Shown piece after piece: positions 12,048-23,990 of a stretch of DNA of 64,000 bases (positions are counted from its first letter, which is position 1; each line of letters begins with the position of its first letter). The notes under the pieces were generated by a model. The model had not been told where the DNA came from. It saw nothing but the letters and a program-made list of their open reading frames with translations, and searched no databases. The position numbers and the translations under genes are program-made. This DNA comes from Gnetum montanum (taxonomy: Eukaryota; Streptophyta; Gnetopsida; Gnetales; Gnetaceae): the NCBI GenBank assembly GCA_015680685.1, contig MNCI01000952.1, positions 498,383 through 562,382 of the forward strand, read 5' to 3'.

Positions 12048-14530
12048 TGTCTTCTCACAAGGATAAATATCTACTACATATGGACAAATCTAATCAACAA
12101 CAGGGAGTCTCAAAGAAGTCCCAACAACTAAAAGTGATCACTATTTTCACCTTTATCTTACATCAAGATGAACAAATGCATTGGAGGGACATGGAAAGAA
12201 ACATTGTGTTGCCTCTAGATTGATTTGCTCTTTCTATGTTAATGAACAATCTCATCAAGTTGGTTATCATTGCACTTAAATTTGAATATGAAGTCTTAGA
12301 CTATACCTACAAAGACTATCATTCCATCGAGGTCTAGCTTAAGTAGGATCGGTAGCTGGAGGTGTGATATGAGGTCTCTAAAGGAAAGAGGATCTAAACA
12401 AAATTATTCTTGTAGTAGCAAAAAGAGGGCAAGGATTTCTTTTCTAGCCAATACCAGTACATAGATTCTCCTCCTCTGTATAATGAGAAGATCCAAAACC
12501 AAAGGTTACAGTTAACTCTAGAGAACCTTCATGATGGAAAAGCTGGGTCTCATGACCATACGGCCTCAAAAGATAAGAATCCTAGCCATTTATCTAAGGG
12601 AAAGGATAATAATCAAAAGAATAACAAAGAAAAGCATAAGGATTGGGAAAGGTACTAAAGGAGGGAAACTAGTAGGCATCATTCCCCTAGTTCTCCTTCT
12701 TCTTCATCCTCATTGTCCTCTTTGTCTTCTTCCTCAAAATTTGAAAGGAGGAATAGGAGTTGAGATAAAAGGAGGGGTAGTCGAGATTAAGATGGAGATG
12801 ATTGGCAAGATAGAAATGATTGATGATCCCACCAAAATGATTAGGATCAGAACCAAGGACAACCACAAATGGGAGAGGAGTGTCATAGAGACTGAAGACA
12901 TAGCAAACCTCATCATAGACATCATGATCATGAAAGGGATCACTGTGATTATCATGACCATGATGAGCCTTTGTTGGCTACTTGGAATATGCTCAACATT
13001 TTATAGGCAGTCAGAATTCTAATAAGACATTAGAAAGATAGCAGAATTAAGAGACTAGGTATGAATAATATTCCTAGGTTTAAAGGGGACTATACTTTAG
13101 ATCTGCAAAATCATCTGTAAATCCTTTCATGATACTTGTGCCTTGAAAAACATAGAGAATGAATGGAAAAAGATAAAATTATTTTTATAGACACTTATTA
13201 AGGAAGTAGAAGGATGGTACTAGTCCTTTGAACTAGAATTCATTGGCCAGTCAAGTACTATGATATAACTCTTCAATGATAAGTACCAAATGTACTCCAA
13301 AGTGTCTAACTTGTAGAGGTAGATCCATGAATGGAAATAAAGAAATATTGAGTCCTTGGATGTAGTCCTTGGTAGGTACCACTCTTTATTGCATTGATGA
13401 CTAGCCCATTGGTACTCCCAATGGGAATAACTTTACAATATTATAGATGGACTTTGAAATGAAATAAGGAAAACCTTTTAGGTTTATACCTAGAGAAGAC
13501 TTTTTGAGATGAGGGCCCATTAGTTTCAAAGGATAATTGATTAAATGACTAAAGAAAAGGGGAGTTGAAAAAGTGTGAAAGTACAAAGGAGTATAATAGG
13601 GATCTCTCCATTCATAAAAGGGAGATACATTTCTGTAACTCAGATGGGGAGGTACCACTTGATGAAGTGATACAAAGAAAGACCTTGTCGATACAAAAAT
13701 CTATCATTGAGATATTGACCAAAGTACATAAAATGTGGGACTCCTTGGATGAAAAGTTTCAAATAGCTCTAAAAATTTTAGAGGAATGAAAGGACCAAGG
13801 GAGTAGTGGTTAAAAAAGAAGGAAGAAGAAGGACATAGAGTAGGGTTATTATCAGAGCAAGGGGAAGGCTGCAATAGTTGAAGAGGTTGCAGGTTTTGAA
13901 ATAGATGATGATGGCTATGAGATTTTCTAATATGAACATCCTAAGGGATGTTGCCTAGCGCTATTGCATCTACAAGAGTCTAGGATGTATGTGTTGAATC
14001 CCAAGTTTTCAAAGAGATAAGCATTGAGATGGTTGTCTTGTTTGCAAGGCAATTGTAGGTAGCAGTTCCACCAATCAACGTACTATCCAAGTGGAGAATC
14101 TTCTCAACCTCAGGAGTAGCATCAATAGTGGGAACACCTACAATCATGAGGAATGCCACCACCATAGTAGTAGTATCCCTACCAACAACAAAATCCTTAT
14201 GGATATTACATCTAGCAACCTGTGTCCTACATGACTCCTCTGGCCATGCTTCCATCCCTTACCATTACTACCCTCCTGAATATTACAAAGCACCTTCTCT
14301 AAGGAGGAGGGGGGGTTGGGGGAAGGGGGATGGTTTCCTTTCCCTTTTCATCCTCCACATCATCTATCAACTCTTACATCATAACCAACTATACCCTTGT
14401 CACCTACTCCATCCATGTGGGGTGGAATTCCATCACAATCACAATAGAGAAATGTTGCAAGGGTGGTAAATCTATAGCTAGATACCCATTCGAGTGGTTT
14501 TGAATCAAAGCCTCATAAGAGACTATTCTT
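12048..14530 (+). pseudogene. gag of element B
   Basis: Gag starts at an ATG near 12048 (MSSHKDKYLLHMDKSNQQQG). It continues through FTFILHQDEQMHWRDMERN (about 12150-12210), a Lys/Arg/Ser-rich stretch (12530-12900), and the gag core from about 13060 (IPRFKGDYTLDLQNHL) to 13790. The last part is the longest open segment (13565-13789), ending KVHKMWDSLDEKFQIALKIL. A block YEHPKGCC with HLQESRMYVLNP near 13930-14000 matches the A zinc-knuckle area (YEHSKGCF, HLQESGTYVLNP), although the first Cys pair is lost. A Pro/Tyr-rich tail follows to about 14530. Long open frames in other phases (12531-13022, 14128-14469) come from biased composition. Confidence 0.75.
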
Positions 14531-14689
14531 TAGAACCGACAAGTCAAAAAAATCCTCATAGGCGGGTGTGGCTATTAACCCTACCATCTCTACCTTTGAT
14601 GATACCATTGAGTCACCTTCAAACCAAAAGACCTCCAATATCCGCACTATTATGTTGATCCATGTGGTCATTTATTAGGTCAAGGCTGG

Positions 14690-15146
14690 TCACCTTTTTA
14701 GGAAATAATCTGATACTGAGAGCCCTCTCATTTATTTACAAATTGTAAGGAATGAACCATGTAAGGCTTTGTTGGACTCAGGTTTTGGGATGAACATAAT
14801 CTTGTAAGAAATTTACGAGGCCTACAACTTACCTCCTATGAAGAAGAGCAACATTAGACTTAAGTTGGTTGATTAGTCCATCACTATTTCTCTTGGGCTA
14901 CTAGAGGACATTGTGACCATCATTTTTGGGTGGTATTATCCTGCTGATTTCCTTGTCATCCATGTGAAAAATTATAATGGTAACTTTCCTATCATCATGG
15001 AAAGGACATGGTTGAGTGCTATTGATGTCAAAATGGGGATTAGAGACCTTTCCTTGGAAATCTTCAAGGAAAATAAATTTGACAAAGTGGGGAAGAAGAG
15101 GATTCCATGCATCATATATAATGACATTGGGTGCCATTGCATGTAA
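14690..15146 (+). pseudogene. Retropepsin protease of element B
   Basis: Aspartic protease domain. SPLIYLQIVRNEPCKALL is followed by DSGFGMNII with the DSG triad intact at 14775-14783. SITISLGLLEDIVTIIFGWY and FPIIMERTWLSAIDVKMG follow, matching the same segments of element A almost residue for residue. The C-terminal two thirds, 14913-15146, is an uninterrupted frame of 77 codons. One or two stops before it prevent a full product. Confidence 0.8.
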
Positions 15147-15640
15147 AAACTATGAATGGTCAAAGATACATAATTCCAAGTATACAATAAATGTGTTAAA
15201 ATGGTGATCATTCAAAGGTGCCTGTATATAGTAGCCACAAAAAAAGAGGGTACCCAGTGGTTGATAATAGATCACCAAGTTGAATCCACCATGCGCATGG
15301 AACCATTGGAGAGCCTCACTAGTGCCTATATTAAAAACATGGATGAAATGGAGTAATTCCATTATGAACTCTCCCACACATAGAGAAACAGATTGGGGAG
15401 AGTTGGAGATCCCTGATAACTTTAAACAAGAGTCCCTTGAATTAAAGGCTTTAATGACAACTATGGAATGTGCCTTTCTTACTAATGGTAAGTCGATAAT
15501 CATAAATGCCAACTTTACTCTAGAACAAAAAATAGAAGGTATTAAAGGTGGTAAACAAATGGCCAACAACCTTTGTGTGGTCATATCATGAACTGATAGG
15601 AATAGATCTGTGAATATGCTAACATCACATTTATACAACC
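15147..15640 (+). pseudogene. Protease-to-RT linker of element B
   Basis: Collinear with 7143-7689 of element A. It includes an open segment at 15280-15591 with the block SLELKALMTTMECAFLTNGK. No enzyme domain is seen; this is the usual spacer before Athila RT. Confidence 0.6.
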
Positions 15641-16910
15641 TCCTCCATTAAGCTAAAGAGGTAGTCACAGAGAAGATTGGACCCCAAACTTAAGTAGGTT
15701 GTCAAAGAGGAGGTTAGACAACTCCTCAAGGCTAGGTTCATCTACTTGATTGTGGATAGTGAATGGATTAGCCCACTCATTATTGTATATAAGAAATGGG
15801 GGAAATTGAAAGTTTGCATATACTTTTAGCTGTTGACATGGTAACCTTCAAGGATTACTTTCTGTTGCCATTTGTTGATCAAGTGTTGGATACCATAGTA
15901 GGGCATTGATATTACAACTTCTTGGATGATTATTATGGCTATAACAAAATCTTGATAACATTGAAGGACCAAGCTGAAACTACATTAACAAGTCAATGGA
16001 GAACTTTTGCATACAAAAAGGTGCCATTTGGCCTTTGCAATTCTCTTACTATATTCCAATGCTTGATGCTTAGTATCTTTCAACAATATATTGGCAGTGG
16101 GGTAGAAGTCTTCATGGATGACTTCTCTACCTATGATGCTACATTTGAGTAAGCTTTAGACTATCTTGAGTAGGTTCTTCAAAGATATATGGAAATTACT
16201 TTAAAGCTTAACTAATAGAAAAGTCACCTGATGATCCAAGAAGGGATTGTATTGCTGCATAGAAGTTTAAGCAAAGGGATTGAGATGGGCTTGAAAAAAG
16301 TATGGGTCATCCAAGGAATCACCAAGCAACTCAAAATGATTAAATATGTAACGTCATTCCTTGGCCACTCTAGTTATTATAAGCACTTCATTGAGAACTT
16401 CTTGAAAATTGCTAAACCATTGGTGGAGCTAATAAAGAAGGATGCACCTTTCACTTGGACCAAAAAATGTGAGAATGCAATCCAATAGTTAAAGAAAAAG
16501 CTTGTGGAAACCCTAATTCTCCTATTCCTGATAGGTCCAATTCATTTCACATTATAACTAATGCATCCAATTATGCTTTGGGGGTTATGCTTACATAATT
16601 GGATGATCAAAAACATCCTTTATGCATTAATTGTATAGGTCAAAGCATCATGGAGGCATAATTAAACTACACCACCATGGAGAAGGAGCTCATGGTGATG
16701 GTGTATGCCTTAGAAAAATTGAGGCACTATGTGCTTGGATATCAAGTTTTTGTATACATAGATTGTAGTGTTATTTGGTTCCTCATGACCAAACCAATGG
16801 TGAGCCCTCGTGTCATACAGTGGCTAGTAATTCTACAAGAGTTTGATCTCGCCATGGTGAGCAGGAAGGGAACTAAGAATGTGGTCACTAATCACTTGTC
16901 TCAGTTATGA
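15641..16910 (+). pseudogene. Reverse transcriptase and RNase H of element B
   Basis: RT blocks run from about 15690 (LLKARFIYLIVDSEW-like, in a shifted frame) through FLDDYYGYNKI (15915-15950), FAYKKVPFGLCNS (16005-16040) and VFMDDFSTYDATFE (16108-16152), with both catalytic Asp codons present. Then come the thumb and connection, VTSFLGHSSYYKHFIENFLKIAKP (about 16350-16430) and DAPFTWTKKCENAIQ. RNase H has ITNASNYALGVML near 16555-16590, KELMVMVYALEKLRHYVLG and VYIDCSVIWFL (16677-16790), and ends NHLSQL at 16910. Longest open segments are 15922-16152, 16231-16488 and 16677-16910. Stops separate them. Confidence 0.88.
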
Positions 16911-17039
16911 TGAGACAACAAAGAGGGTGAGGAGCATTTATTTGACCAATTTTTAGATGAATTCCTCTTTGCCAAAACTATTGAAATGAAAAGTGCCAAA
17001 GGTACTAATTAGTACAAGGAATTCCTCTCCTATCTACAC

Positions 17040-18133
17040 ACAAAAGATGCCATAAGAATGGGATAACAAGAAGAAATAACAATTTCTTCACCAAGCCAAA
17101 CACTACATGGAAATGAGGGGCAACCTTTACAAGGTTTGTGCTGATAGCTTGGTATAATGGTGCATGCCAAATGATGATTAACTTCAAATCCTTTAGGACA
17201 CTCATTAAGGTCAATGTAGGGACTATTACACTAAAAGGAAGATAACCATTAAAATTCTCATGGTAGGACATTACTAGCCAACCATCTTTAGGGATGCTCA
17301 TCAATTCTCTTGTTTGTGTGAATGCTACCAATGTGATGGAGGGATGACTGTACTAATGAAAGGGCACAAATAGTGGATTCAACCACTGGAGCCTTTTGAT
17401 CTTTGGGGCATTGATTTTATGAGGTCCATCAACCCCATGTACAATGGAAAGACATACATCATCGTGGTAGTTAACTATTGCACCAAATGGGCTAAAGTTG
17501 CCATTTTCACCGATTGTTCATCCTCTACAACGATATAGTTTATGTAAAAGAATGTGATAAATAGGTTTGGTATGCCAAAAGCACTTATTTCTAATAATGG
17601 AACACATTGTACAAGTGCAAATTTTTGGAAATTGATGCAATGCTTATGGGTGAAACACAAAGGAACAACTCCATACCATCCTTAAGCTAATGGTCGAGAA
17701 GAAGTCACAAATAGGGAGATAACTTAGATAATAACACATATTGTTAGTAAATATAGGAAAGATTAGAGCACAAAACTTAATGATGCTCTTTGGGCTTATT
17801 GGTCAACTTGAAAACTTCCTATCAGTTATTTCCCTTATGAGTTAGTGTACAAAAAAAATATCAACTTTTCCAATCCAAGTAGAGCTCTATACACTTTCAA
17901 CAACTTGTGAACTTGACCTCGATTTGAGTCTAGCACAAAGAGAATGATTAATGACGTTGAATGTGCTAGACAAAAATTGATTAGTAGTCATGTTCATGAA
18001 TGAAGGGCATAAGGCACACACTAAATAACATCATGGCTTAATGATAAAAAATTTAAATTTTAACTAGGAGATAAGGTTCTTTACTAGAATCCCATGCATA
18101 TACCACAACACACAAAATTTTAGATACTATAAG
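17040..18133 (+). pseudogene. Integrase of element B
   Basis: The N-terminal region reads HYMEMRGNLYKVCADSLV with the following zinc-binding part around 17190-17340 (FSCLCECYQCDGG). The core has PLEPFDLWGIDFM (17380-17425), where the first catalytic Asp sits. YCTKWAKVAIF and FGMPKALISNNGTH follow (second Asp replaced by Asn), then TPYHP-ANGREEVTNREI with the Glu region near 17700. SYFPYELVY and the tail GDKVLY-NPMHIPQHTKF come next. Element C is inserted after 18133. The same protein resumes at 23763 (GPYIIYETFPFGAM). Confidence 0.85.
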
Positions 18134-19276
18134 TGTTAACCTTTCGATGTGTTAAAATTTTAAGTAAAATGGAGTACAAGGATGCTTGTATGATTGTGTG
18201 GTTGATTGTGTTTGTAGGGAAAGAGTGTGGACAAGGACTTTATAGACCTCAAGGACTTACAAGTGAAGATGACATCATGAAGACCTTGGAGTGAGACAAG
18301 GAAGACATGAGGAATTTTAAGAACTTCGACAAGGAATAAAGAATTCAAAGAGCAAAGGAACGTGAAGAAAGATGTATCCAAGAAATAGAAGACATCTTGG
18401 TAGAATTGAAGGCAACATATGAGAACACATCTTTGCAAAATAGTAGACATATTTCTAAAGAGAAAGACATCTTTCATTAGAAGAAGACATCTTTGCAGAA
18501 TGAAGGACAATTGTAGAAAGATGTCTTTCACTAGAAGAAGATGTCTTCCCAGAATAGAGGCCAGATGCATAAAGATGTCTCAATCATGAAGAATATGTCT
18601 TTCATGATCATTAGTTATCCATTACATGAGTTTTAAGATGAATTTAAAAACATAGTAGATATAAGAAGACATCATTATCATTGGAAAATGTGCAAGATTT
18701 TGTATTTTCATTGTGTAATCATCAAGCAATCATTGTATTCATTATTGTTTCTCATGGTACAATCATTTGTCTATTTGTAAATTAGTCAAAGTGAGCTATG
18801 CCTCAAAGTGCAAGGATCAATAAACTCAGTTACATTCTTTCTTTGTAATTATTGTTCTCTTTTGTTTCCCTATGGGTTGATGTGCTTTTTGTGGGAAGAC
18901 ATCTTGATTGAGCTTATCGAGATCTTACAAGATTGATGTTGGTGTAGCACCACAATACTCTAGAGAAGAGCTCAAGTTGTAAAGGTTATGGGATCTTGGA
19001 AACCACTTTCTAAGCTTGTTGGGGCCTTGCAAGGTTGAGTGGATTCATAGTGTCGAATCACTCCATTATAGAGCTTAGAGCTTGTATAGGGTGTGGTACC
19101 CTTCAAGCCACATTTGAGAGTAACAAAGTCTAGAGGTGTGCTTACAAACTACCCTCTGAGTGTGGAATCCCCAAGTTGGGGAACCATGTTAAATTTGGTG
19201 TGTACTTTTTCTCAAATATTCTTTATTTTTAAAAACTTATTCATTCTCCCCCACCTTCTAAGTTCAATGATCCACA
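18134..19276 (+). repeat. Element C 5' LTR
   Basis: 1143 bp, aligned to 22628-23757 along its whole length. It contains many short imperfect repeats of a GAAGAYATCTTTC-like motif (18400-18600), also present in the 3' copy, which may be a tandemly expanded U3 segment. Confidence 0.9.
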
Positions 19277-19278
19277 AG

Positions 19279-19289
19279 TGGTATCGAAG
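19279..19289 (+). other. Primer-binding site of element C (initiator-Met type)
   Basis: TGGTATCGAAG, two bases after the LTR end. The copia consensus complementary to initiator tRNA-Met begins TGGTATCAGAG; one base has been lost or shifted. Confidence 0.75.
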
Positions 19290-19359
19290 TTTGGTACTCT
19301 TCTTCATCATCAACTTCAAAGAGTGAACAATAAAGGGGACTTCTTATACAACGCTATCC

Positions 19360-20990
19360 ATGTTCAACATATTTGACTTCACCTACTGGAAAGATAGAAT
19401 GTAGGAATTCTTTGAATCCATGAAGTTTGAAGTTTGGGAGTCAATCCTTGAAGGCTACACTTCACTTGTCAACAGCTCTACTAACATCATTAAGCCTTGC
19501 AACAAATGGACTCAAGAGGAGAAAGATAAGTTCATGTTTGATTCAAAAGAAAATAATTATTTATTTTTTTCTTTGAATAAATTTGAATTTAATAGAGTAG
19601 CAGGATGTAAAATGGCCAAAGAAATTTGGAAAAATTTAGAAGCTACTTATGAAGGAACATCTACTATCAAACAATCTAAATTGTTAGTTTTGCAAAGCGA
19701 ATATGATAAGCTCAGAATGAGAGAAGGTGAGAAAATAAAAGATTACTTCTCTAGAGTGAATGATATTGTTGTAGCTATTAGAGGCATAGGTAAAGTTTTT
19801 CTTGAGAGTGATGTCATCATCAAAATGATCAGAACTCTTTAATTGGAGTTCAAACCAAAATTCACAGTTATGGAAGAAATAAGAGATTTCTCAACTTTGA
19901 AATTTGAAGAACTTAAAAGTGCTTTCATCACCTATCAAATGAATCTGATAAGAAAAGAAGCCATCCAAGAAAGACCTATTGCTCTGAAGATTATCTCCAA
20001 GGGGAAGGACCTTAATGAGCATGATGAGGGTAGTGAAGATGAGATTGCCTTTCTCTCAAGAAAGCTACAATGATTGCTAACAATAAGAAACAAGGATGCA
20101 TTTCAACAAAGAACCAATTTGTTCAAAGGTGGAGAAAAAAGGTAAATGTTTTTTTGAATTTTAACTTAGATTTCTCTTCTATAGAATGTTGGGTTTGTGG
20201 ATGAAGAGGCCATATGGCCTTCGAATGTCCTAGTGATAGCAGGGTACAATCAAAGAACATATCCAATGATGAGGAATCAAAAAAGACCAACTTTTATACA
20301 AGTTGGGATGATGGTGAGTAAAGTGAAGAAGAAGCATGCAATTCTTCTAAAGATTCACATCTCATATGAATGGCACTTATAGATGAAAATTCTTCACATA
20401 TGGTTGACCAAGGTGGTAAGTGTGATAAAAAATATAGTGAAATTTTTCTTTTCCATTATTTGATTAGGAAGGTAAAGAAATTTGTAATTTCTAAGCTAGA
20501 TGCTATTCACATTGAAGTGAAAGGAGAGATCTTAGACATAAAGGCTAAGATTCAATAACTAACCTTTTTAAATAAGGATTTTAGAAAGGTTCAAGAAGAG
20601 AAGTATCTTGAAAAATAGCCAAAGAATTTTGAAAAAGTCACATAGGAAAATTCAAGCTTAAGCATAATCAGATTTGATAACATTGTTCATGAGGAGAATA
20701 CTTTATTTGTGTGTAAAAAATATGGTAATAAGCAAATCCTTAACTATTCTCATGATGATCAAAAAAATAATGATGCTTGGTCTTGTCAAAAATGCTTTGG
20801 TAAGAAAATTTTGCAGGCACCAATAGCTAAAAATGAAGAGAAGTGGAAAATTCAAAATGATGCAATAAGTGATCAAGGGTTCTTTTAGAAAGACCATGAA
20901 TAAATAGAGGCATCACATATATGATCTAATGAAAGAGAACCTAAGGATGAGGAGGTACTTCATGATAGGGGACCTCATCTCAAACTCCAT
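19360..20990 (+). pseudogene. gag of element C (copia type)
   Basis: Starts at an ATG (19360) reading MFNIFDFTYWKDRM, the usual copia F-x-G-x-N-Y-x-x-W-x-x-R-M start. It continues in the same frame through VWESILEGYTSLV, AKEIWKNLEATYEGTSTIK and KIKDYFSRVNDIV (UBN2-type gag domain) to a single TAA at 19840-19842. Beyond that the frame stays open to 20073 (EELKSAFITYQMNLI). A zinc knuckle with CWVCG, HMAFEC near 20188-20230 follows a frameshift. The acidic stretch (FYTSWDDGE-SEEEACNSS) then leads into a Lys/Glu-rich coiled-coil-like tail. Apart from the one stop, the first 238 codons are clean, so C is younger than its host B. Confidence 0.85.
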
Positions 20991-22611
20991 TAATCTTCTC
21001 TTCACACTTGTAACCAAGGTAAGTCAAGGTAGGTTTTTGTCTCGTTGCTTGCTAGTTAATAAGTACATGAGTTGAGAAGTCCAAAATTGTTTGTGTCATG
21101 TCTAGATTAGAAAACTGTTGAAATAATTTTTTGGAGTATCTCTTATATTCATTTTGAGCTTGATGCAATTTATGAAAATATGTAGTGTAGCACTTGTATT
21201 GCTTTCCTTTGGGCTTTTATCTTGTAATATTTTTAGTTGGCTTTTTGTCTTGCTTTCAATCCTACATGATTTGTACTTCTTGTGATGATCTGGTTCTAAG
21301 ATCATGCCCTTTGGGATAGTTTAGCCATTGTTGTGATAAGTCATGATTTTTTAAGTAGACATAACTTTGAATATTCTATCCATATTATTGATTAGAGACC
21401 TTAGTATTTACATTTGATCTTTATGCTAACTTATAGTTGTAGTGCTTTGGTGCTTTACAACAATTACAAAATGATCTTAAAAGCCCAAGAAGAGTTGCAC
21501 ATGTGTAGGGGGAGCATGTTCCTCATTATCTATCTTGGAGGTCATTAATGTAGGGGGAGTCTTTAGAGACTTCTGCCAAAAAGCACTCACATAGCAATAT
21601 ATCATAATGAGCAAGGATTCATGTCATGCAAGGGTATGGTATAGTATCCATGGTTAAAGAAGATTTAAATGTTGGTTAAGTAATCTTACAGACATTTTAC
21701 CTTGTGCTATCGTTTGGTTACTGTTTGAACATTATGTTAAGATTCTATTTGGCTATTTTTGGGCATTCGCTTATTTTGATTTTAGTATTTTTCCTTCTTC
21801 ATGAGAATTTATTTTTTGCTTACAGCTGTATCCTTTCCTTCTTGCCATATAATTGCCTTCATGATGCTTTCATAAGAGTTGAGTATTTATAGAATCATGA
21901 CATGTTGGCTTACCTTATGAGTTTATTGATTTAAAAGGATAGGTTATTTGATCCTTAAAATTTTGGTTTTGATAAGGGTATCTTCTTTCTTGTTTAACAT
22001 TTTCAACCCTTTGAAGTTGTGCTAAGAGATGTATATAGGATCTTGATATATAAGTTTTAATGAGATATTTAATTCAAGCTGATAGGTTACTTGATTCTAT
22101 ATGCTCAATCTTTGGTCATTGGCATTTGAATTTATTTTCTCTTAAACATTAATTACAATTTTTTAGTCATGTTTAAATTTGTTATGGCTTATTCTTTCTC
22201 AAGGACAGATCTTAATGAATTGAAGACAACATACAAATTAAATTTTTAAGTTTGTGTCTTTTCACCTGACTTCTTTGCTTTTGTATTTTAGCATGCTATG
22301 AATATATCTTCCCTTGAGTACTTAAGCATCTCTTTCTTATTTAGACTTCATTGATGCAAGAAGTAGTTGTATTTCTATTAATGAAATGTTGACAAAATTG
22401 CTTTGTGATGTACTTGGAGATAGAGATTGTGTTTAATGCATATCTTTTATGACTATTGATAGTTATGATTAAGTATTATTGGCATATTGTTCCTTTTTGA
22501 TAGACTTGTGTGCTTTTTGTTGTTGTTGTTCAAAAAGGGGGAGAGTATAGTTATGGAAATATTTGGATATTTTTATGTCTAATAACCCATTTTCTTAAGT
22601 TTTAAAAATCA
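20991..22611 (+). other. Non-coding interior of element C
   Basis: No protease, integrase, RT or RNase H block is visible in any frame, although a full copia pol would need roughly 3.5-4 kb. The stretch has repeated G-rich purine runs (TGTAGGGGGAG at 21509 and 21551, AAAAAGGGGGAGAG near 22534), which look like extra purine-tract copies. Confidence 0.7.
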
Positions 22612-22627
22612 CCAAAAAGGGGGAGAT
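22612..22627 (+). other. Polypurine tract of element C
   Basis: CAAAAAGGGGGAGAT-like purine run directly before the 3' LTR, the plus-strand primer in reverse transcription. An almost identical run lies about 80 bp upstream. Confidence 0.8.
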
Positions 22628-23757
22628 TGTTGACCTTTTGGTGTGTTAAAACATTAAGAAAATAAAATACAAGAATGCTTGTATGTTTGTGTGGTTGATT
22701 GTGTTTGTAGGGAAAGAGTGTGGACAAGGACTTTATAGAGCTTAAGGACTTACAGGCAAAGTTAAACAACATTAAGACTGTGGAGTGAGACAAGGAAGAC
22801 ATGAGGAAGTTTGAGATCTTGAACAAGGAATGAAGAATTCAAAGTGCAAAGGAAGGTAAAGAAAGACGTCTCCAAGAAATAGAAGACATCGTGGTAGAAT
22901 TGAAGGCAACATAGAAGAAGATGTCTCTAAAAAACAATAGATATCTTTCAATAGAAGAAGATGTCTTTGTAGAATGAAGGCAAGTTACAGAAAGACATCT
23001 TTCACCAAAAGAAGATGTCTTTCTAGAATGGAGGCCAGATGTAAAAAGACATCTTAGTTATGAAGAAGATGTCTTGCATGACCATTAGTTAGCCATTGCA
23101 TGAGTCCCAAGATGAATTTTGAAACATAGTGGCTATAAGAAGACATCATTCTCATTGGGAAATGTGCAAGCTTTTATATTAGCATTGTGTAATCATCAAA
23201 AAATCATTGTATTCATTATTATTCCTCATTGCACAATCATTTATTTGTTTGTAAATTGGTCAAAGTGAGTTTTGCCTCAAAGTGCAAGGATTAGCAACTT
23301 AGTTGCATTCTTTACTTGTGATTGTTGTTTGTTCTCTTTTGTTGCCTTGTGGGGTTGATGTGCTTCTTGCAAGAAGACATATTTAATTGAACTTGTCGAG
23401 ATCTTGTGGGATTGAGTGTTGGTGTAGCATCATAATACTCCAAAGCAGAGCTCAAGTTGTAAAGGTTTTGGATCTTGGAAACCACTTTCTAAGCTTGTCA
23501 GGACCTTACAGGGTTAAGTGGATTCATAGTATCAAATCACTCCATTGTGGAGATTAGAGCTTGTATAGGGTGTGGTATCCTTTAAACCACATTTAAGAGC
23601 AATAAAGTCTAGAGGGGTGCTTGCGAACTACCCTTTGAGTGTGGACTACCTAAGTTGGGGAACCATGTTAAATTTGGTGTGTGCTTTGTCTTAAAGATTT
23701 TTTTATTTTGGGAAACTTATTCATCCCCTCCTCCCCTTCTAAGTTCAATGATTCACA
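22628..23757 (+). repeat. Element C 3' LTR
   Basis: 1130 bp, TGTTGACC to TTCACA. It matches 18134-19276 with scattered substitutions and small indels and shares the GAAGAYATC repeats at 22865-23080. Confidence 0.9.
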
Positions 23758-23762
23758 ATGAG

Positions 23763-23990
23763 AAGGACCTTATATTATTTATGAAACTTTTCCTTTTGGG
23801 GCCATGATGATTTACCACCCTTCCAGCCTAGACAAGCAGTTGCTAGTCAACATTCAACAAGTATAAACTTTCTTTGAATTAGGGCTAAGTAACATGGACA
23901 TCCCAACTGATGGACAAGCACATTCTATCTTGCAGATCTCCTCCTTCCAACGTAGTCATGGGAGAGATGGCCACCCATGTTAAGATTTTG
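23763..23990 (+). pseudogene. Integrase C-terminal tail of element B
   Basis: Resumes the frame broken at 18133: GPYIIYETFPFGAMMIYHPS, matching SYIIYATYQFEAMQIYHPT of element A at 29895-29960. It then degrades near a glycine/histidine-rich stretch. This is the end of pol. Confidence 0.75.

Larger units (their letters stand above)
18134..23757 (+). mobile_element. Element C: gag-only Ty1/copia retrotransposon nested in B
   Basis: LTRs at 18134-19276 and 22628-23757 begin TGTTRACCTTTYG and end TCAATGATYCACA. Flanks ATAAG (18129-18133) and ATGAG (23758-23762) are a 5-bp target duplication with one mismatch. An initiator-Met-type primer site and a purine tract AAAAAGGGGGAGAT sit in the right places. 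The internal region encodes a copia Gag (19360-about 20990) and then about 1.6 kb with no protease, integrase, RT or RNase H. It would have depended on a helper element for movement. The gag and purine tract resemble the SIRE/Maximus group, which is inference. Confidence 0.92.

Noticed and set aside
12531-13022. 163-residue frame in the gag region of B
   Set aside because: It is out of phase with the gag blocks shared with A and D and is rich in Ile, Lys, Met and Arg from purine-rich repeats.
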